Shown here piece by piece: positions 26,159 to 34,634 of a DNA stretch of 48,008 nt (position 1 is the first letter of the stretch; every line of letters begins with the position of its first letter). Below the pieces are notes generated by a model, which was not told where the DNA came from, ran no database searches, and worked only from the letters and a program-made list of their open reading frames with translations. Made by a program: the position numbers and the translations under genes. Origin of the DNA: JAVVUJ01 sp964461765. GTDB lineage: Bacteria; Bacillota; Clostridia; Peptostreptococcales; Anaerovoracaceae. Where the stretch lies: positions 1 to 48,008 of the forward strand of contig CAYWVS010000015.1 of assembly GCA_964461765.1 (NCBI GenBank). The letters are read 5' to 3'.

Positions 26159-26188
26159 AATGTATCATATTAATATTTTATTTGTCAA
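26159..26188 (-). promoter_or_regulatory. Sigma-A promoter of the AOR unit
   Basis: A consensus -35 TTGACA (26188-26183) is followed, at 18 bases, by TACATT (26164-26159). TATAACTTAT on the plus strand (26115-26124) in the leader resembles the palindrome at the first ROK promoter. Confidence 0.55.
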
Positions 26189-26201
26189 CAAAAATATAAA
26201 A

Positions 26202-26229
26202 AAATCAAACAAAATTAATTGCTTGATTT
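26202..26229 (-). terminator. Intrinsic terminator of the second ROK gene
   Basis: On the minus strand AAATCAAGCAA pairs with TTGTTTGATTT (one G-U) around a 6-base loop, followed by T residues. It lies 40 bases past the stop codon and just ahead of the AOR promoter. Confidence 0.75.
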
Positions 26230-26268
26230 TTTTAAACTTTACTATATTTCGATTATTTTGTAAAACTA

Positions 26269-27279
26269 TTAATTTATTAATTTACTTAAGGTAATGGCCT
26301 TAATTCCTTCCTGATAATCCTTTATCCAATTGGGTTGATATAAAATTTGTGGTAAATATTCTTCTGAGATATACCTTTTCGCACTCATTGTTATATGGGT
26401 CAGCATAGATTCTTGTATGCCTGATCCCATTAAAATAACCACCTCCGGATTAATGATAGCCGTAATGGAGATAATTGCATTTACAATAGATTTAATAAAT
26501 GTTTCATTGTTTGTTGGTTGCACATTTACCCAGTTGTGGCTAATTTCCTTTGGTAAAAGGGAAACTTCTCCTGCCAAATTTTTATACCCCCGCAATATTT
26601 GGCCACATGTAATAATTCCTGCACCAAGGCAATATCCATCAGGTGCAATAAGAGTTGTTAATGAATTGATTTTTTCACCACCACCATAGGATTTATACGC
26701 ACCATATGCTACTGCATGGGTTTCATTTTCTACTACCACTTCAATTTTATATTTTTCTTTTATAAATTGCTTTATATTTTTACTCGTCAGCTCTTTAATA
26801 TCGCAAGTTTTAATAGTACCATTTTTTGTAACAACACCGGGTATTCCAATGCCTAATGCCCTTATATTTTTAAACTCACTTAAAATATCTCCAATAAGTT
26901 TATCAATTACGTCTATATCAAGAATTTCATATTTATTCACCTCACGTTTAATATATTCACCATATAAATTATTTACCTCGTAACAAAGTACTTTTTCTTT
27001 CCCCTCTGCTGTAATGCAGATAGATGCAATTAATGCAAAGTTTTCATTATATGTATATTTCCTTGCAGGGCGCCCCCCATTTGATTCTTCTAACTCTGCT
27101 TCAAAAACTTCTCCCTTTTCTAACATATCATTCAAAAGATTTCCGCAAGTTGCAAGGCTTAATCCTGTAATTGCAGCAATGTTATTTCTTGTTCCACTTC
27201 TTATATCTCTTAATGTACATCGCATCAGTTCCATATTTGACTGCTTTACATGCAATGTATTCTTTGCCGTTTGTTTCAT
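26269..27279 (-). CDS. ROK family transcriptional regulator (second paralogue)
   Basis: This 336-residue paralogue of the regulator at 22774-23808 has the helix-turn-helix TRNNIAAITGLSLATCGNLL and effector-domain blocks NETHAVAYG and NLAGEVSLLPKE. It too lacks the ROK zinc cysteines. It is transcribed divergently from the hydantoinase-like gene with a 127-base gap, a usual layout for a local regulator. AAGGAG precedes the ATG. The two paralogues may respond to related ligands or form heteromers. The ligand is unknown. Confidence 0.87.
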   Translation of the reverse strand: MKQTAKNTLHVKQSNMELMRCTLRDIRSGTRNNIAAITGLSLATCGNLLNDMLEKGEVFEAELEESNGGRPARKYTYNENFALIASICITAEGKEKVLCYEVNNLYGEYIKREVNKYEILDIDVIDKLIGDILSEFKNIRALGIGIPGVVTKNGTIKTCDIKELTSKNIKQFIKEKYKIEVVVENETHAVAYGAYKSYGGGEKINSLTTLIAPDGYCLGAGIITCGQILRGYKNLAGEVSLLPKEISHNWVNVQPTNNETFIKSIVNAIISITAIINPEVVILMGSGIQESMLTHITMSAKRYISEEYLPQILYQPNWIKDYQEGIKAITLSKLIN

Positions 27280-27317
27280 GACACTCTCCTTACTTTATCT
27301 AAACTACATTCTTATCC

Positions 27318-27346
27318 TTGACTTTTTTCAAACACTATGCTATGGT
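27318..27346 (+). promoter_or_regulatory. Sigma-A promoter of the hydantoinase-like gene
   Basis: TTGACT (27318-27323), a 17-base spacer and TATGGT (27341-27346) lie in the divergent gap and give a leader of about 55 bases. Confidence 0.5.
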
Positions 27347-27406
27347 TTGATTTACCACTTTTCTTATGTTTTATCATATGTTTTATTTTATATTTTGGAG
27401 GCACAA

Positions 27407-29305
27407 ATGTCAATTATATTAGGTTTGGATACGGGTGGAACGTATACGGATGGCGTGCTAATTAATAAACGCACAAAAACTATATTAAACAAAGCAAAAG
27501 CACTTACCACCAAGGAAAAACTTTCTGTTGGAATTCGTAATTGTATTAACTTATTAAACATTATAAATTTTGAAAGTATTGAATTGGTTTGCCTTTCTAC
27601 AACACTTGCAACAAATGCTATTGTAGAAGGTAAGGGATGCAAAGTTGGGTTGATTTGCATCGGACAAGTGCCTGATGGACCACTTCCAACAGAATATATT
27701 CATTATGTGAAAGGAAAATTTGATATTTATGGTAATTTAACAGAAGATTTAAGTGAAGATCAAGTGATTGAAAGCATTCGTTCCTTTTATGGACGTGTGG
27801 ATTCTATCGCTGTTTCTGGTTATGCCAGTGTCCGAAATTCATCTCATGAGGAGACTGTTAAAAAATTAATTATAGAAAAGCTAAATATTCCTGTTGTATG
27901 TGCTCATGAACTTACTGGAACTTTAGGATTTTACGAACGTACTGTAACAGCAGTTCTCAATGCAAAGTTAGTCCCAATCATTAAGGATTTAATATTGGAA
28001 TGTAATACTATCTTAAATCAATTTGGCATTAAAGCACCCTTCATGATTGTAAAAGGTGATGGCAGCCTTATGGGTCCAGAAATGTCTTTAGAAAGACCTA
28101 TTGAAACAATATTGTCTGGTCCTGCAGCAAGTATTTATGGTGGTCTTTTTTTGACAGGTTTGCAGAATGCTTTAATTGTTGATATTGGAGGAACCACTAC
28201 AGATATTGCTGATGTAAATGATGGGCTTATTAAATTGAACCCACAGGGCGCTAATGTAGGGGGATGGCTAACAAGAGTAAGGGCTTCAGAGCTTTATACA
28301 TATGGGACAGGCGGTGACAGCATGATCCATATCTATCCAAACGGCGAGATAGTGTTTGGTCCAGAAAAATCAATTCCATTTTGTTTAGCGGCAGACTGTC
28401 ATCCATCTCTATTAAAAAAATTAATAGAATTAGATAATATTAAAAGTCTATCCGAATTAGATTGCTATACTATATTTAAAAATAACCACCTTGATAAGCT
28501 AAATGAGGAGATGTTTTTGGTTTATTCTCTAATTGAAAAGGAACCTCAAACAAGATACAGTTTAAATATAGATCATCATAATAACTTGGAAGAAATACTT
28601 GAAAAATTACTTTCATATGATTTAATAAGAAGAATTGCCTTTACCCCTACGGATTTATTACATGCTACAGGGGACTATGTTAGATGGAATGCCTCTGCTT
28701 CCAAAATAGTTGCTAACATCTTATCAAATTATCTATCTCTTTTAATAAAAGAATTTTTTAAAAAAAGTTTTTATCAAATGAAATTACAAATTACCAATGC
28801 ATGTGACAATAGTATTCAACATTATTTAGGAGTACATGATAAAAAAAGTCTAAAAATTGCAAGGGAAGATTTTTTCAAATCCCATAAACCAATTGTGGTA
28901 ATAGGTGCACCTGCCTTGTCTTGGCACATAGCATTTTCCGATTTTTCTAATACTGATGTCATTGTACCTGAAAATGCCGATGTTGCTAATGCAATCGGTG
29001 CTGCAGTGGGAAAAGTTTTACATACTTTGGAAGCTTTAATAAGACCAAATCCAATTACTGAAGAATTAATTGCTTATACCTATAAAAGCAGACAAACTTT
29101 TGAAGGATTAGAGGCTGCAAAAGAATACTGTGTACAAACTATAAAAAAAGATTTGAAAACATTATGCCAGGCTTCCGGTTGCACTCTTTATGAATTTTTA
29201 GAAGAAGCAAAGGACATTTTTACTACTAATTATTCAGAAAAAACATATGTTGAAACTCGTATAAAAATTACTGTAATTGGCATGGTAAATTCTATTCGAG
29301 ACTGA
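27407..29305 (+). CDS. Hydantoinase/oxoprolinase-like ASKHA protein, candidate reactivase
   Basis: This 632-residue protein has the ASKHA ATPase fold of hydantoinase A and oxoprolinase. Phosphate loops are seen as ILGLDTGGTYTDG at the N terminus and LIVDIGGTTTDIAD mid-protein. The true start is the ATG at 27407 with GGAGG before it. An in-frame extension back to 27014 is only antisense to the ROK gene. No hydantoinase B partner is present, which argues against a hydantoin or oxoproline hydrolase. Proteins of this fold, such as MutL of the glutamate mutase system, accompany B12 enzymes as chaperones, so reactivation of the nearby B12 mutase-like protein is a reasonable inference. An ATP-dependent amidohydrolase acting on the pathway substrate is the alternative. 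Confidence 0.8.
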   Translation: MSIILGLDTGGTYTDGVLINKRTKTILNKAKALTTKEKLSVGIRNCINLLNIINFESIELVCLSTTLATNAIVEGKGCKVGLICIGQVPDGPLPTEYIHYVKGKFDIYGNLTEDLSEDQVIESIRSFYGRVDSIAVSGYASVRNSSHEETVKKLIIEKLNIPVVCAHELTGTLGFYERTVTAVLNAKLVPIIKDLILECNTILNQFGIKAPFMIVKGDGSLMGPEMSLERPIETILSGPAASIYGGLFLTGLQNALIVDIGGTTTDIADVNDGLIKLNPQGANVGGWLTRVRASELYTYGTGGDSMIHIYPNGEIVFGPEKSIPFCLAADCHPSLLKKLIELDNIKSLSELDCYTIFKNNHLDKLNEEMFLVYSLIEKEPQTRYSLNIDHHNNLEEILEKLLSYDLIRRIAFTPTDLLHATGDYVRWNASASKIVANILSNYLSLLIKEFFKKSFYQMKLQITNACDNSIQHYLGVHDKKSLKIAREDFFKSHKPIVVIGAPALSWHIAFSDFSNTDVIVPENADVANAIGAAVGKVLHTLEALIRPNPITEELIAYTYKSRQTFEGLEAAKEYCVQTIKKDLKTLCQASGCTLYEFLEEAKDIFTTNYSEKTYVETRIKITVIGMVNSIRD

Positions 29306-29381
29306 ATAATAATAGTGTTTATGCAGAACTGAATAATAATAGCGTATATGTAGAATTGGTGCTTTGAATTGTCAAAGCACC
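29301..29381. repeat. 27-base direct repeat and hairpin after the hydantoinase-like gene
   Basis: Two 27-base units (29301-29327 and 29328-29354), each starting ACTGAATAATAATAG, match at 24 of 27 positions. The first contains the stop codon of the gene. A perfect 9-base-pair hairpin follows (GGTGCTTTG at 29358-29366, CAAAGCACC at 29373-29381). It lacks a U-run, so it is a weak terminator at best. Confidence 0.65.
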
Positions 29382-29473
29382 AGAGATATTAATCCTAGAC
29401 CAAAGGATTTTTGCAAGAAGGGTTCTTAGAGAAGGTGCTTTAACACTTTTTACATTTTTGCCACATTCCATTC

Positions 29474-30178
29474 TCAGCTATTTTTTAAGTATTCCACTTC
29501 TTCCCTAGTCAATTTCCTATAGTGACCTACCTTAAGGTGTCTTAACTCCAAATCCCCTACAGCTACCCTTTCCAAGTCGATTACTTTGTTTCCCACAGCG
29601 GCACACATTTTTCTGATCTGTCTATTTTTCCCCTCATAAATCTGAATTTCTATAATGGTTGAACGTTCGGCCTGCTTTAATATTTTTACATTAGCCCGAG
29701 AAGTTATAAAACCTCCGATATCCACGCCTTTTCGCAGCATGGCTACCTTTTCCTGAGAAAGAACCCCATTTACCCTAGCTCTGTAAGTCTTATAGATTTT
29801 ATGCTTTGGATGGGTCAGCCGATAGGCCAAATCCCCGTCATTAGTCATCAAAAGCAATCCGGATGTGTTGAAATCCAGCCTTCCTATGGGGTACAATCGC
29901 TGATCTATATCCCTGACCAAATCCAATACTGTAGGTCTGCTTTGCTCATCCTCTGTGGTGGTCACATACCCTTTAGGCTTATTTAGCATGATGTACACCA
30001 TTTTGGAGTCAAGCTTCAGTGGTCTACCGTTTACCTCCACAGAGTCATCAGGTAGCACCTCATATCCCAATTCTTTCATTACGAAGCCATTTATCTTTAC
30101 ATTGCCATTCACAATGAGCTCGTCCGCTTTTCTCCTGCTGGCAATTCCTGCATGGGCTATATATTTATTTAATCTCAT
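29474..30178 (-). CDS. rluB: 23S rRNA pseudouridine synthase (RsuA/RluB family)
   Basis: An N-terminal S4 RNA-binding domain (MRLNKYIAHAGIASRRKADE) is followed by the catalytic motif GRLDFNTSGLLL with the active aspartate. The length of 234 residues fits RluB/RsuA enzymes, which modify a single uridine in ribosomal RNA. I favour RluB because Clostridia place this gene near scpAB. The two cannot be told apart with certainty here. The gene stands alone between AT-rich spacers, and its composition returns to that of the housekeeping flank. Confidence 0.88.
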   Translation of the reverse strand: MRLNKYIAHAGIASRRKADELIVNGNVKINGFVMKELGYEVLPDDSVEVNGRPLKLDSKMVYIMLNKPKGYVTTTEDEQSRPTVLDLVRDIDQRLYPIGRLDFNTSGLLLMTNDGDLAYRLTHPKHKIYKTYRARVNGVLSQEKVAMLRKGVDIGGFITSRANVKILKQAERSTIIEIQIYEGKNRQIRKMCAAVGNKVIDLERVAVGDLELRHLKVGHYRKLTREEVEYLKNS

Positions 30179-30293
30179 AGTATTCTAATTTCCACTTTAT
30201 ATAAGTGAAGACTTTGCCTTTCTTTTAATTTTTCATTTTAACTTTATCTGAAAACCGGTCATCTGTCAACATGCCAATTTGGATTTCATCAGT

Positions 30294-30322
30294 GGTAGGG
30301 CGGCTAATAACCGCTCCCTACC
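30294..30322. terminator. Hairpin between the FAD oxidoreductase gene and rluB
   Basis: GGTAGGGCGG and CCGC-TC-CCTACC pair around a CTAATAA loop with a 2-base bulge, 20 bases after the FAD gene stop. There is no U-run. The core GGGCGG-N-TAATAA-CCGC resembles the hairpin at 35979-36005, which suggests a repeated palindromic element. Confidence 0.5.
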
Positions 30323-30341
30323 GCTTTGAGTTTACATAAAA

Positions 30342-31667
30342 TTACGAAATAATCTTTTCCCTATAAATATTAGTCAAGTCTGCTTTTTTAACTCGCTTCT
30401 GGATTTCCCATATATCCGTAGTGTAGGTTTCCTTATTTTGCATTCTTTCAAAGTATTCAGCCCCCGCAAAGGTATATCGAGTCAAAAGGCCTTCCTCTGT
30501 CTTGATTTGCGCATTGGTAAAGGAAATAATATCACCTACTGCCAAGGAATCTGGCAATTCCAAAGGTCTCATTCCTTTTAAGTATCTGGCACTGTTATAT
30601 CCCGATAGGGTACCCGTGGTGATGGCTTCTGTATGACCCACAAAGAGCCCGGATTTCTCTCCCCCGCAAAGGAGATTGTCAATGCCTGTAACGTGCATGC
30701 TGTTTTCCCGCTCGGCTACAGACAAATATCGGATGGAGTTCCCTTTTCCTCCTGCATAAGGATCTGCATATCTGGCATTTTCCAAGCCCGGCACAGTCCT
30801 AAGCTGTTCCAAAGGAAAGTAAGATGACATAATTTTGGCATACCCCGTATCCAAGAGAATAATATTTTCTGCGAACACATCCAATGCATATTGCTGACAA
30901 ACTTTGGATTGAAGTTTACCTTTATTGACATATTCATTTTTCAGAGGAATGATGGAAACCCCCGTCTCGTTTAATTCTTTTTGTATTTCAGGAGATAGAG
31001 AACCCTTCTCTAACTTTCCTGATCCGCTGAATGCTCCGAAGGAACCATCCGCCCGTTGACCCATAATGTCATTGAGTCCTGCTTTCTGCGTAATGCTGAT
31101 TCGTGGTCCATAGGCCGGGCAGCGCAAAATGCACATACAACAGCCCTTCCCATAAGTAAGACAATTTCCCATAGGTCCTGTAGAACCTGTAGTTTCAATA
31201 AAAACATCTCCATCTATGACCTCACCATCGGCCAAAATGATACTTTTTAAATAACGGTTTTTAGATTCTTTTTGGTTAGGTAAGTCCTGACGGGCGTTAT
31301 CAGAAAGGACAACATCTATAGCACGGGCTATGGTTTTAACCACTATACCCTTTTCTTCCAAAAGGCGCCTTACATTTGGCTCTACCAACATAACATTGTA
31401 AAGACTGGCATGTTTGTGTCCCGGAAACTCAATGTTTCGATGAGTGGAACACTTGTCTGTAATATCAAAGAGTTCATGAGCCCCTAATGCTATATTTTCT
31501 TCGGCAGCTGTAAATCTGCCGTTATTTCTCATAATTCCGCCTACATTACCCAGTCCCAAAAGGAGGTCAGTTTTCTCCAACAAAATTACTTCTGCGCCGG
31601 CCTTTCTCGCAGCCAAAGCTGCTGCGCACCCGGACCAACCGCCTCCAATTACTACTACTCTATACAT
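30342..31667 (-). CDS. FAD-dependent oxidoreductase with a cysteine cluster
   Basis: The N terminus MYRVVVIGGGWSGCAAALAA is a classical FAD-binding Rossmann motif, with Glu at the end of the second strand (VILLEKT). Blocks in the middle and C terminus (GQRADGSFGAFSGSG, GIDNLLCGGEKSGLFVGHTEA) recall the GidA/TrmFO flavoprotein group. At 441 residues it lacks the GidA C-terminal domain. A CCMCILRCPAYGPR stretch could hold an iron-sulfur cluster or redox thiols and is not usual for tRNA-modifying members. The substrate is unknown. It is preceded by its own spacer and is not clearly in an operon. Confidence 0.75.
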   Translation of the reverse strand: MYRVVVIGGGWSGCAAALAARKAGAEVILLEKTDLLLGLGNVGGIMRNNGRFTAAEENIALGAHELFDITDKCSTHRNIEFPGHKHASLYNVMLVEPNVRRLLEEKGIVVKTIARAIDVVLSDNARQDLPNQKESKNRYLKSIILADGEVIDGDVFIETTGSTGPMGNCLTYGKGCCMCILRCPAYGPRISITQKAGLNDIMGQRADGSFGAFSGSGKLEKGSLSPEIQKELNETGVSIIPLKNEYVNKGKLQSKVCQQYALDVFAENIILLDTGYAKIMSSYFPLEQLRTVPGLENARYADPYAGGKGNSIRYLSVAERENSMHVTGIDNLLCGGEKSGLFVGHTEAITTGTLSGYNSARYLKGMRPLELPDSLAVGDIISFTNAQIKTEEGLLTRYTFAGAEYFERMQNKETYTTDIWEIQKRVKKADLTNIYREKIIS

Positions 31668-31789
31668 AAATTAATGCCCCCTATTATCATTCTATCCTTT
31701 AGAATATTCCATGGGGACATTATCTGCTACTCTTTCCTTTTTTGAATTATTTCTGAGTTGCATACCTTTTAAACATTTTAATATGATTT

Positions 31790-32632
31790 TTATAAAACAA
31801 ATTGCTCAATGGCGTGAGCCACTCCGTCTTCTTCATTGGTGAGAGTCACAAAGTCTACTTGAGATTTAACCCCATCCTCAGCGTTGCCCATTGCCACAGA
31901 GATACCTGCAAAATTCAGCATAGCCAAATCGTTATAATTGTCTCCGCAAGCCATGACAGATTCCGCCTTAACATTCAATATCTGACATAGATGATTGAGA
32001 CCGTCAGCCTTGCTGGTAGTCCCTCCGCCAATTTCAATGTTGTGAGGAAAAGAGCTGGTAGCAGTTATATTCGGCAATCGGCTCAAGATCTCCCAAAGCT
32101 CTTGCTTTCGATCCATAGATCCAAAATTTACATTGATATTCTCTAATTTATCAATATTATCTTCCATGGTCTGCCTGATATCATCAATCTGGGTACGCGT
32201 CCTCAACATATATTCTGTATATCTCTGGGGCAATCCATATTGATCCATCTTTTTCACGCAGGCTTTGTCTACAAATACATCTCCATCATAAAAAATTTCA
32301 AGGAAAAGATCTTCCTGAAAGATATAAGGTATCAATTGTTTTGCACTTTCTCCGTGAATCAGGTTAGTATAAATAGTGGATTTATCCTTCATTCGAATCA
32401 CCCTGGCTCCATTTGAGCTAACCACATACTCAATACCGGAAAAATTAAGGGCATCCTCAGGAAATGCACTGAATACTCTTCCCGTGGCTATGACGACATG
32501 GATTCCTTTGCTCATGGCTTTCTTTAGCACTTCTTGGGTGTGAGGTGATATTCTCCCATCTCGAGTTAAAAGAGTTCCATCCATATCTAAGGCAATCAAC
32601 TCAATTTTTTTTCTCTTTATTTCTTTAGTCAT
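31790..32632 (-). CDS. Cof-type HAD-IIB phosphatase
   Basis: This is a 280-residue haloacid dehalogenase-like phosphatase. Motif I is ALDMDGTLLT, motif II is VIATGR, and motif IV is ACGDNYNDLAML. The type IIB cap domain lies in the middle (about residues 85-190). Members dephosphorylate sugar phosphates, pyridoxal phosphate or flavin precursors. The substrate cannot be read from sequence. AAGGATTG precedes the ATG. It is divergent from the flavin reductase gene across a 268-base AT-rich spacer in which I see no strong regulatory site. Confidence 0.9.
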   Translation of the reverse strand: MTKEIKRKKIELIALDMDGTLLTRDGRISPHTQEVLKKAMSKGIHVVIATGRVFSAFPEDALNFSGIEYVVSSNGARVIRMKDKSTIYTNLIHGESAKQLIPYIFQEDLFLEIFYDGDVFVDKACVKKMDQYGLPQRYTEYMLRTRTQIDDIRQTMEDNIDKLENINVNFGSMDRKQELWEILSRLPNITATSSFPHNIEIGGGTTSKADGLNHLCQILNVKAESVMACGDNYNDLAMLNFAGISVAMGNAEDGVKSQVDFVTLTNEEDGVAHAIEQFVL

Positions 32633-32900
32633 ATCAATCCTTTTTGTATTAATTCAGAATTCGTTTATTAACAACTATTTTATCTTAGCATCTACCACTT
32701 TGGAATTCAACTATTTTATGCTATTTATAATAACGAAACATATTTTAATAAATCAAAGACCTTTAAGTAAGCAATATGCAAAGTTTAACCTTAGTTAATT
32801 TTATTAAAATTTTGTTAAAAATATAATTTAATCTAAAAGATATACATCTAAAAGTGTTTACTGTATAATAAAATAATAAAAATTTTTAGTAGGAGGAATT

Positions 32901-33500
32901 ATGGAGAAATTTATCTTTGAAAAGCCGGGTACTATGGAGTTCCCATTGCCTGCCATTATGGTAAGCTGCGGCAGCACCACAGAAACCCAAAATATCATTA
33001 CAATCGCATGGACGGGAATCCTCAACTCAGAACCTCCCATAACCTATGTTTCCATTCGGAAATCCAGACATTCCCACCATATTATCAGTGAAGAAAAGGA
33101 ATTTGTTATCAATTTAACCACTATAGATCTGGCTTTTGCCACAGATTTTTGTGGTGTGAAGTCAGGAGCAGAAGTAAATAAGTTCGAACATTTAAATTTG
33201 ACTCCTATCCCGGCAAGCCTGGTCAAATGCCCCATGATTATGGAAAGCCCCGTAAATATAGAATGCAAAGTCCGCCAAATTATGGAATTGGGAACTCACG
33301 ATGTGTTTATGGCTGATATCGTTGCTGTCCATGGAGATAAAAGCTTAATAGATGAAAAAGGGAAATTCTGTTTGGAAAAATCAGGTTTAATAGCATACAG
33401 CCATGGAGCCTACTATGGTTTAGGAAAAGAATTAGGAACCTTTGGATATTCCATTATGAAAAAGAAAACCGCAAAAAAAAGAATGGTTAAGAAAAAATAA
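32901..33500 (+). CDS. Flavin reductase family protein (FMN-binding)
   Basis: This 199-residue split-barrel protein has flavin reductase features: FPLPAIMVSCG near the start and EPPITYVSIRKSRHSHHII in the FMN-binding region. GTAGGAGG precedes the ATG. The last 15 residues are almost all basic (KKKTAKKRMVKKK), a tail not typical of the family that might contact nucleic acid or membrane. A hairpin terminator follows at once. The partner oxidase or acceptor is unknown. Confidence 0.85.
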   Translation: MEKFIFEKPGTMEFPLPAIMVSCGSTTETQNIITIAWTGILNSEPPITYVSIRKSRHSHHIISEEKEFVINLTTIDLAFATDFCGVKSGAEVNKFEHLNLTPIPASLVKCPMIMESPVNIECKVRQIMELGTHDVFMADIVAVHGDKSLIDEKGKFCLEKSGLIAYSHGAYYGLGKELGTFGYSIMKKKTAKKRMVKKK

Positions 33501-33525
33501 GAGACAAGTTTTTAATTCTTGTCTC
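33501..33525 (+). terminator. Intrinsic terminator of the flavin reductase gene
   Basis: GAGACAAG and CTTGTCTC form an 8-base-pair stem around a T-rich 9-base loop right after the stop codon. The T-run after the stem is short. Confidence 0.6.
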
Positions 33526-33618
33526 TTAAAAGTTAACTTTATAATTTCAGTTTTTCCTTAGCACTCCTTGGGAGCTGCTTTCGGTAACAAAAATCTTTTT
33601 ATTTTTAGATTTCCAAAT

Positions 33619-34437
33619 TTATAAAACTCTCACTGCTTTAATATACCTGGCTGCATAGTATGGTGCGTCGATGCTATCGTATACTACACCTCTGCCTCCG
33701 GTAGAAGCGTGAATAATTTGACGGTTTCCAACGTAAAGTCCCACATGGGATACCACGCCGTTAATTGGACCGGAGGTATCAAATAAGATTACATCCCCAG
33801 GTTGCAGATTAGCCTTTGACACGGTAACACCAAAGGATGTAAATCCGCTGGTAGACCGTGGTGTGCTGATACCATGCTGTCTGTAGATATAATTTATAAA
33901 CCCGGAGCAATCAAAGGTGTTTGGTCCTGCCGTTCCATAAGCATATCTTTTACCTAATTGTTGCTTTGCCAAAGCTACGACACTTTCAGCTTTTGCCCCT
34001 GATGGTGCGGGAGGATTGCTTCTGTCCACAAAACCCCTGGAAATCTGTTCCTTATATTGGTCTTCTGTGACAGTGGAGATATTTGAAATATATTCCCCGT
34101 GAACCCAACCTGTAACACCTTCAGCAGTAATGTTATGCCAGCCATTTTCACTTTTTACAATTTTTACTTTTGTATTAATGTTAAGTTTTCCTACCAATTG
34201 TTGATCTGTTCCAGGATTACTTCTTACGTTTAAAATATCGGTAGAAACTACACCAACTGTTACTTTCCCCTCTTCAGCAGGATTTACGATTGTTTTAGTT
34301 TCGATTACCCTTTCTACGGGTACACCCATTACATCGTCTGCCACATTCTCAGCAGGTTCTGCAAAGACCAATTGGCTAAAGAGAAATAAACAAATAACGA
34401 ATGATAGAAGAATTCTACTTCTTATGAAATACTTCAT
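33619..34437 (-). CDS. Secreted SH3b-NlpC/P60 cell wall endopeptidase
   Basis: A signal peptide (residues 1-26, hydrophobic IRSRILLSFVICLFLFSQ, cleavage near VFA-EP) is followed by an SH3b domain (TDILNVRSNPGTDQQLVG to about residue 120). A C-terminal NlpC/P60 domain then carries the catalytic Cys in NTFDCSGFINY and His in VVSHVGLYVG. It cleaves peptidoglycan stem peptides outside the cell. The length of 272 residues is usual. A strong sigma-A promoter lies 65-90 bases upstream, and the leader contains a TTGAACA/TGTTCAA hairpin (34464-34486). Confidence 0.92.
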   Translation of the reverse strand: MKYFIRSRILLSFVICLFLFSQLVFAEPAENVADDVMGVPVERVIETKTIVNPAEEGKVTVGVVSTDILNVRSNPGTDQQLVGKLNINTKVKIVKSENGWHNITAEGVTGWVHGEYISNISTVTEDQYKEQISRGFVDRSNPPAPSGAKAESVVALAKQQLGKRYAYGTAGPNTFDCSGFINYIYRQHGISTPRSTSGFTSFGVTVSKANLQPGDVILFDTSGPINGVVSHVGLYVGNRQIIHASTGGRGVVYDSIDAPYYAARYIKAVRVL

Positions 34438-34500
34438 AACTAATGTCCTCTTTTCTTTTTTTGAACATTTGTAATCTGTTCAAATTGTTTTAGTAACACA

Positions 34501-34529
34501 ATTGTAACATTTACTTTATAAGTTGTCAA
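34501..34529 (-). promoter_or_regulatory. Sigma-A promoter of the NlpC/P60 gene
   Basis: A consensus -35 TTGACA (34529-34524), a 17-base spacer and TACAAT (34506-34501) make this one of the clearest promoters in the window. Confidence 0.75.
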
Positions 34530-34634
34530 CACTTTTTTCTTTTTTTGTTAGTCGTGTATCAATACCATGCACATCATATTGTGTTCTATATCATTCGCCT
34601 ACACTATATCTCATTCTTTTGCACCTATTTTATT

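Noticed and set aside
22774..27279. Sugar kinases
   Set aside because: Both ROK proteins have an N-terminal helix-turn-helix and lack the zinc motif, so they are read as regulators.
27014..27406. N-terminal extension of the hydantoinase-like open frame
   Set aside because: It is antisense to the second ROK gene and covers the divergent promoter. The ATG at 27407 has GGAGG and begins the ASKHA phosphate loop.
30265..30290. Sigma-54-like TTGGCATG word on the minus strand
   Set aside because: There is no GC dinucleotide at the -12 position with the right spacing.
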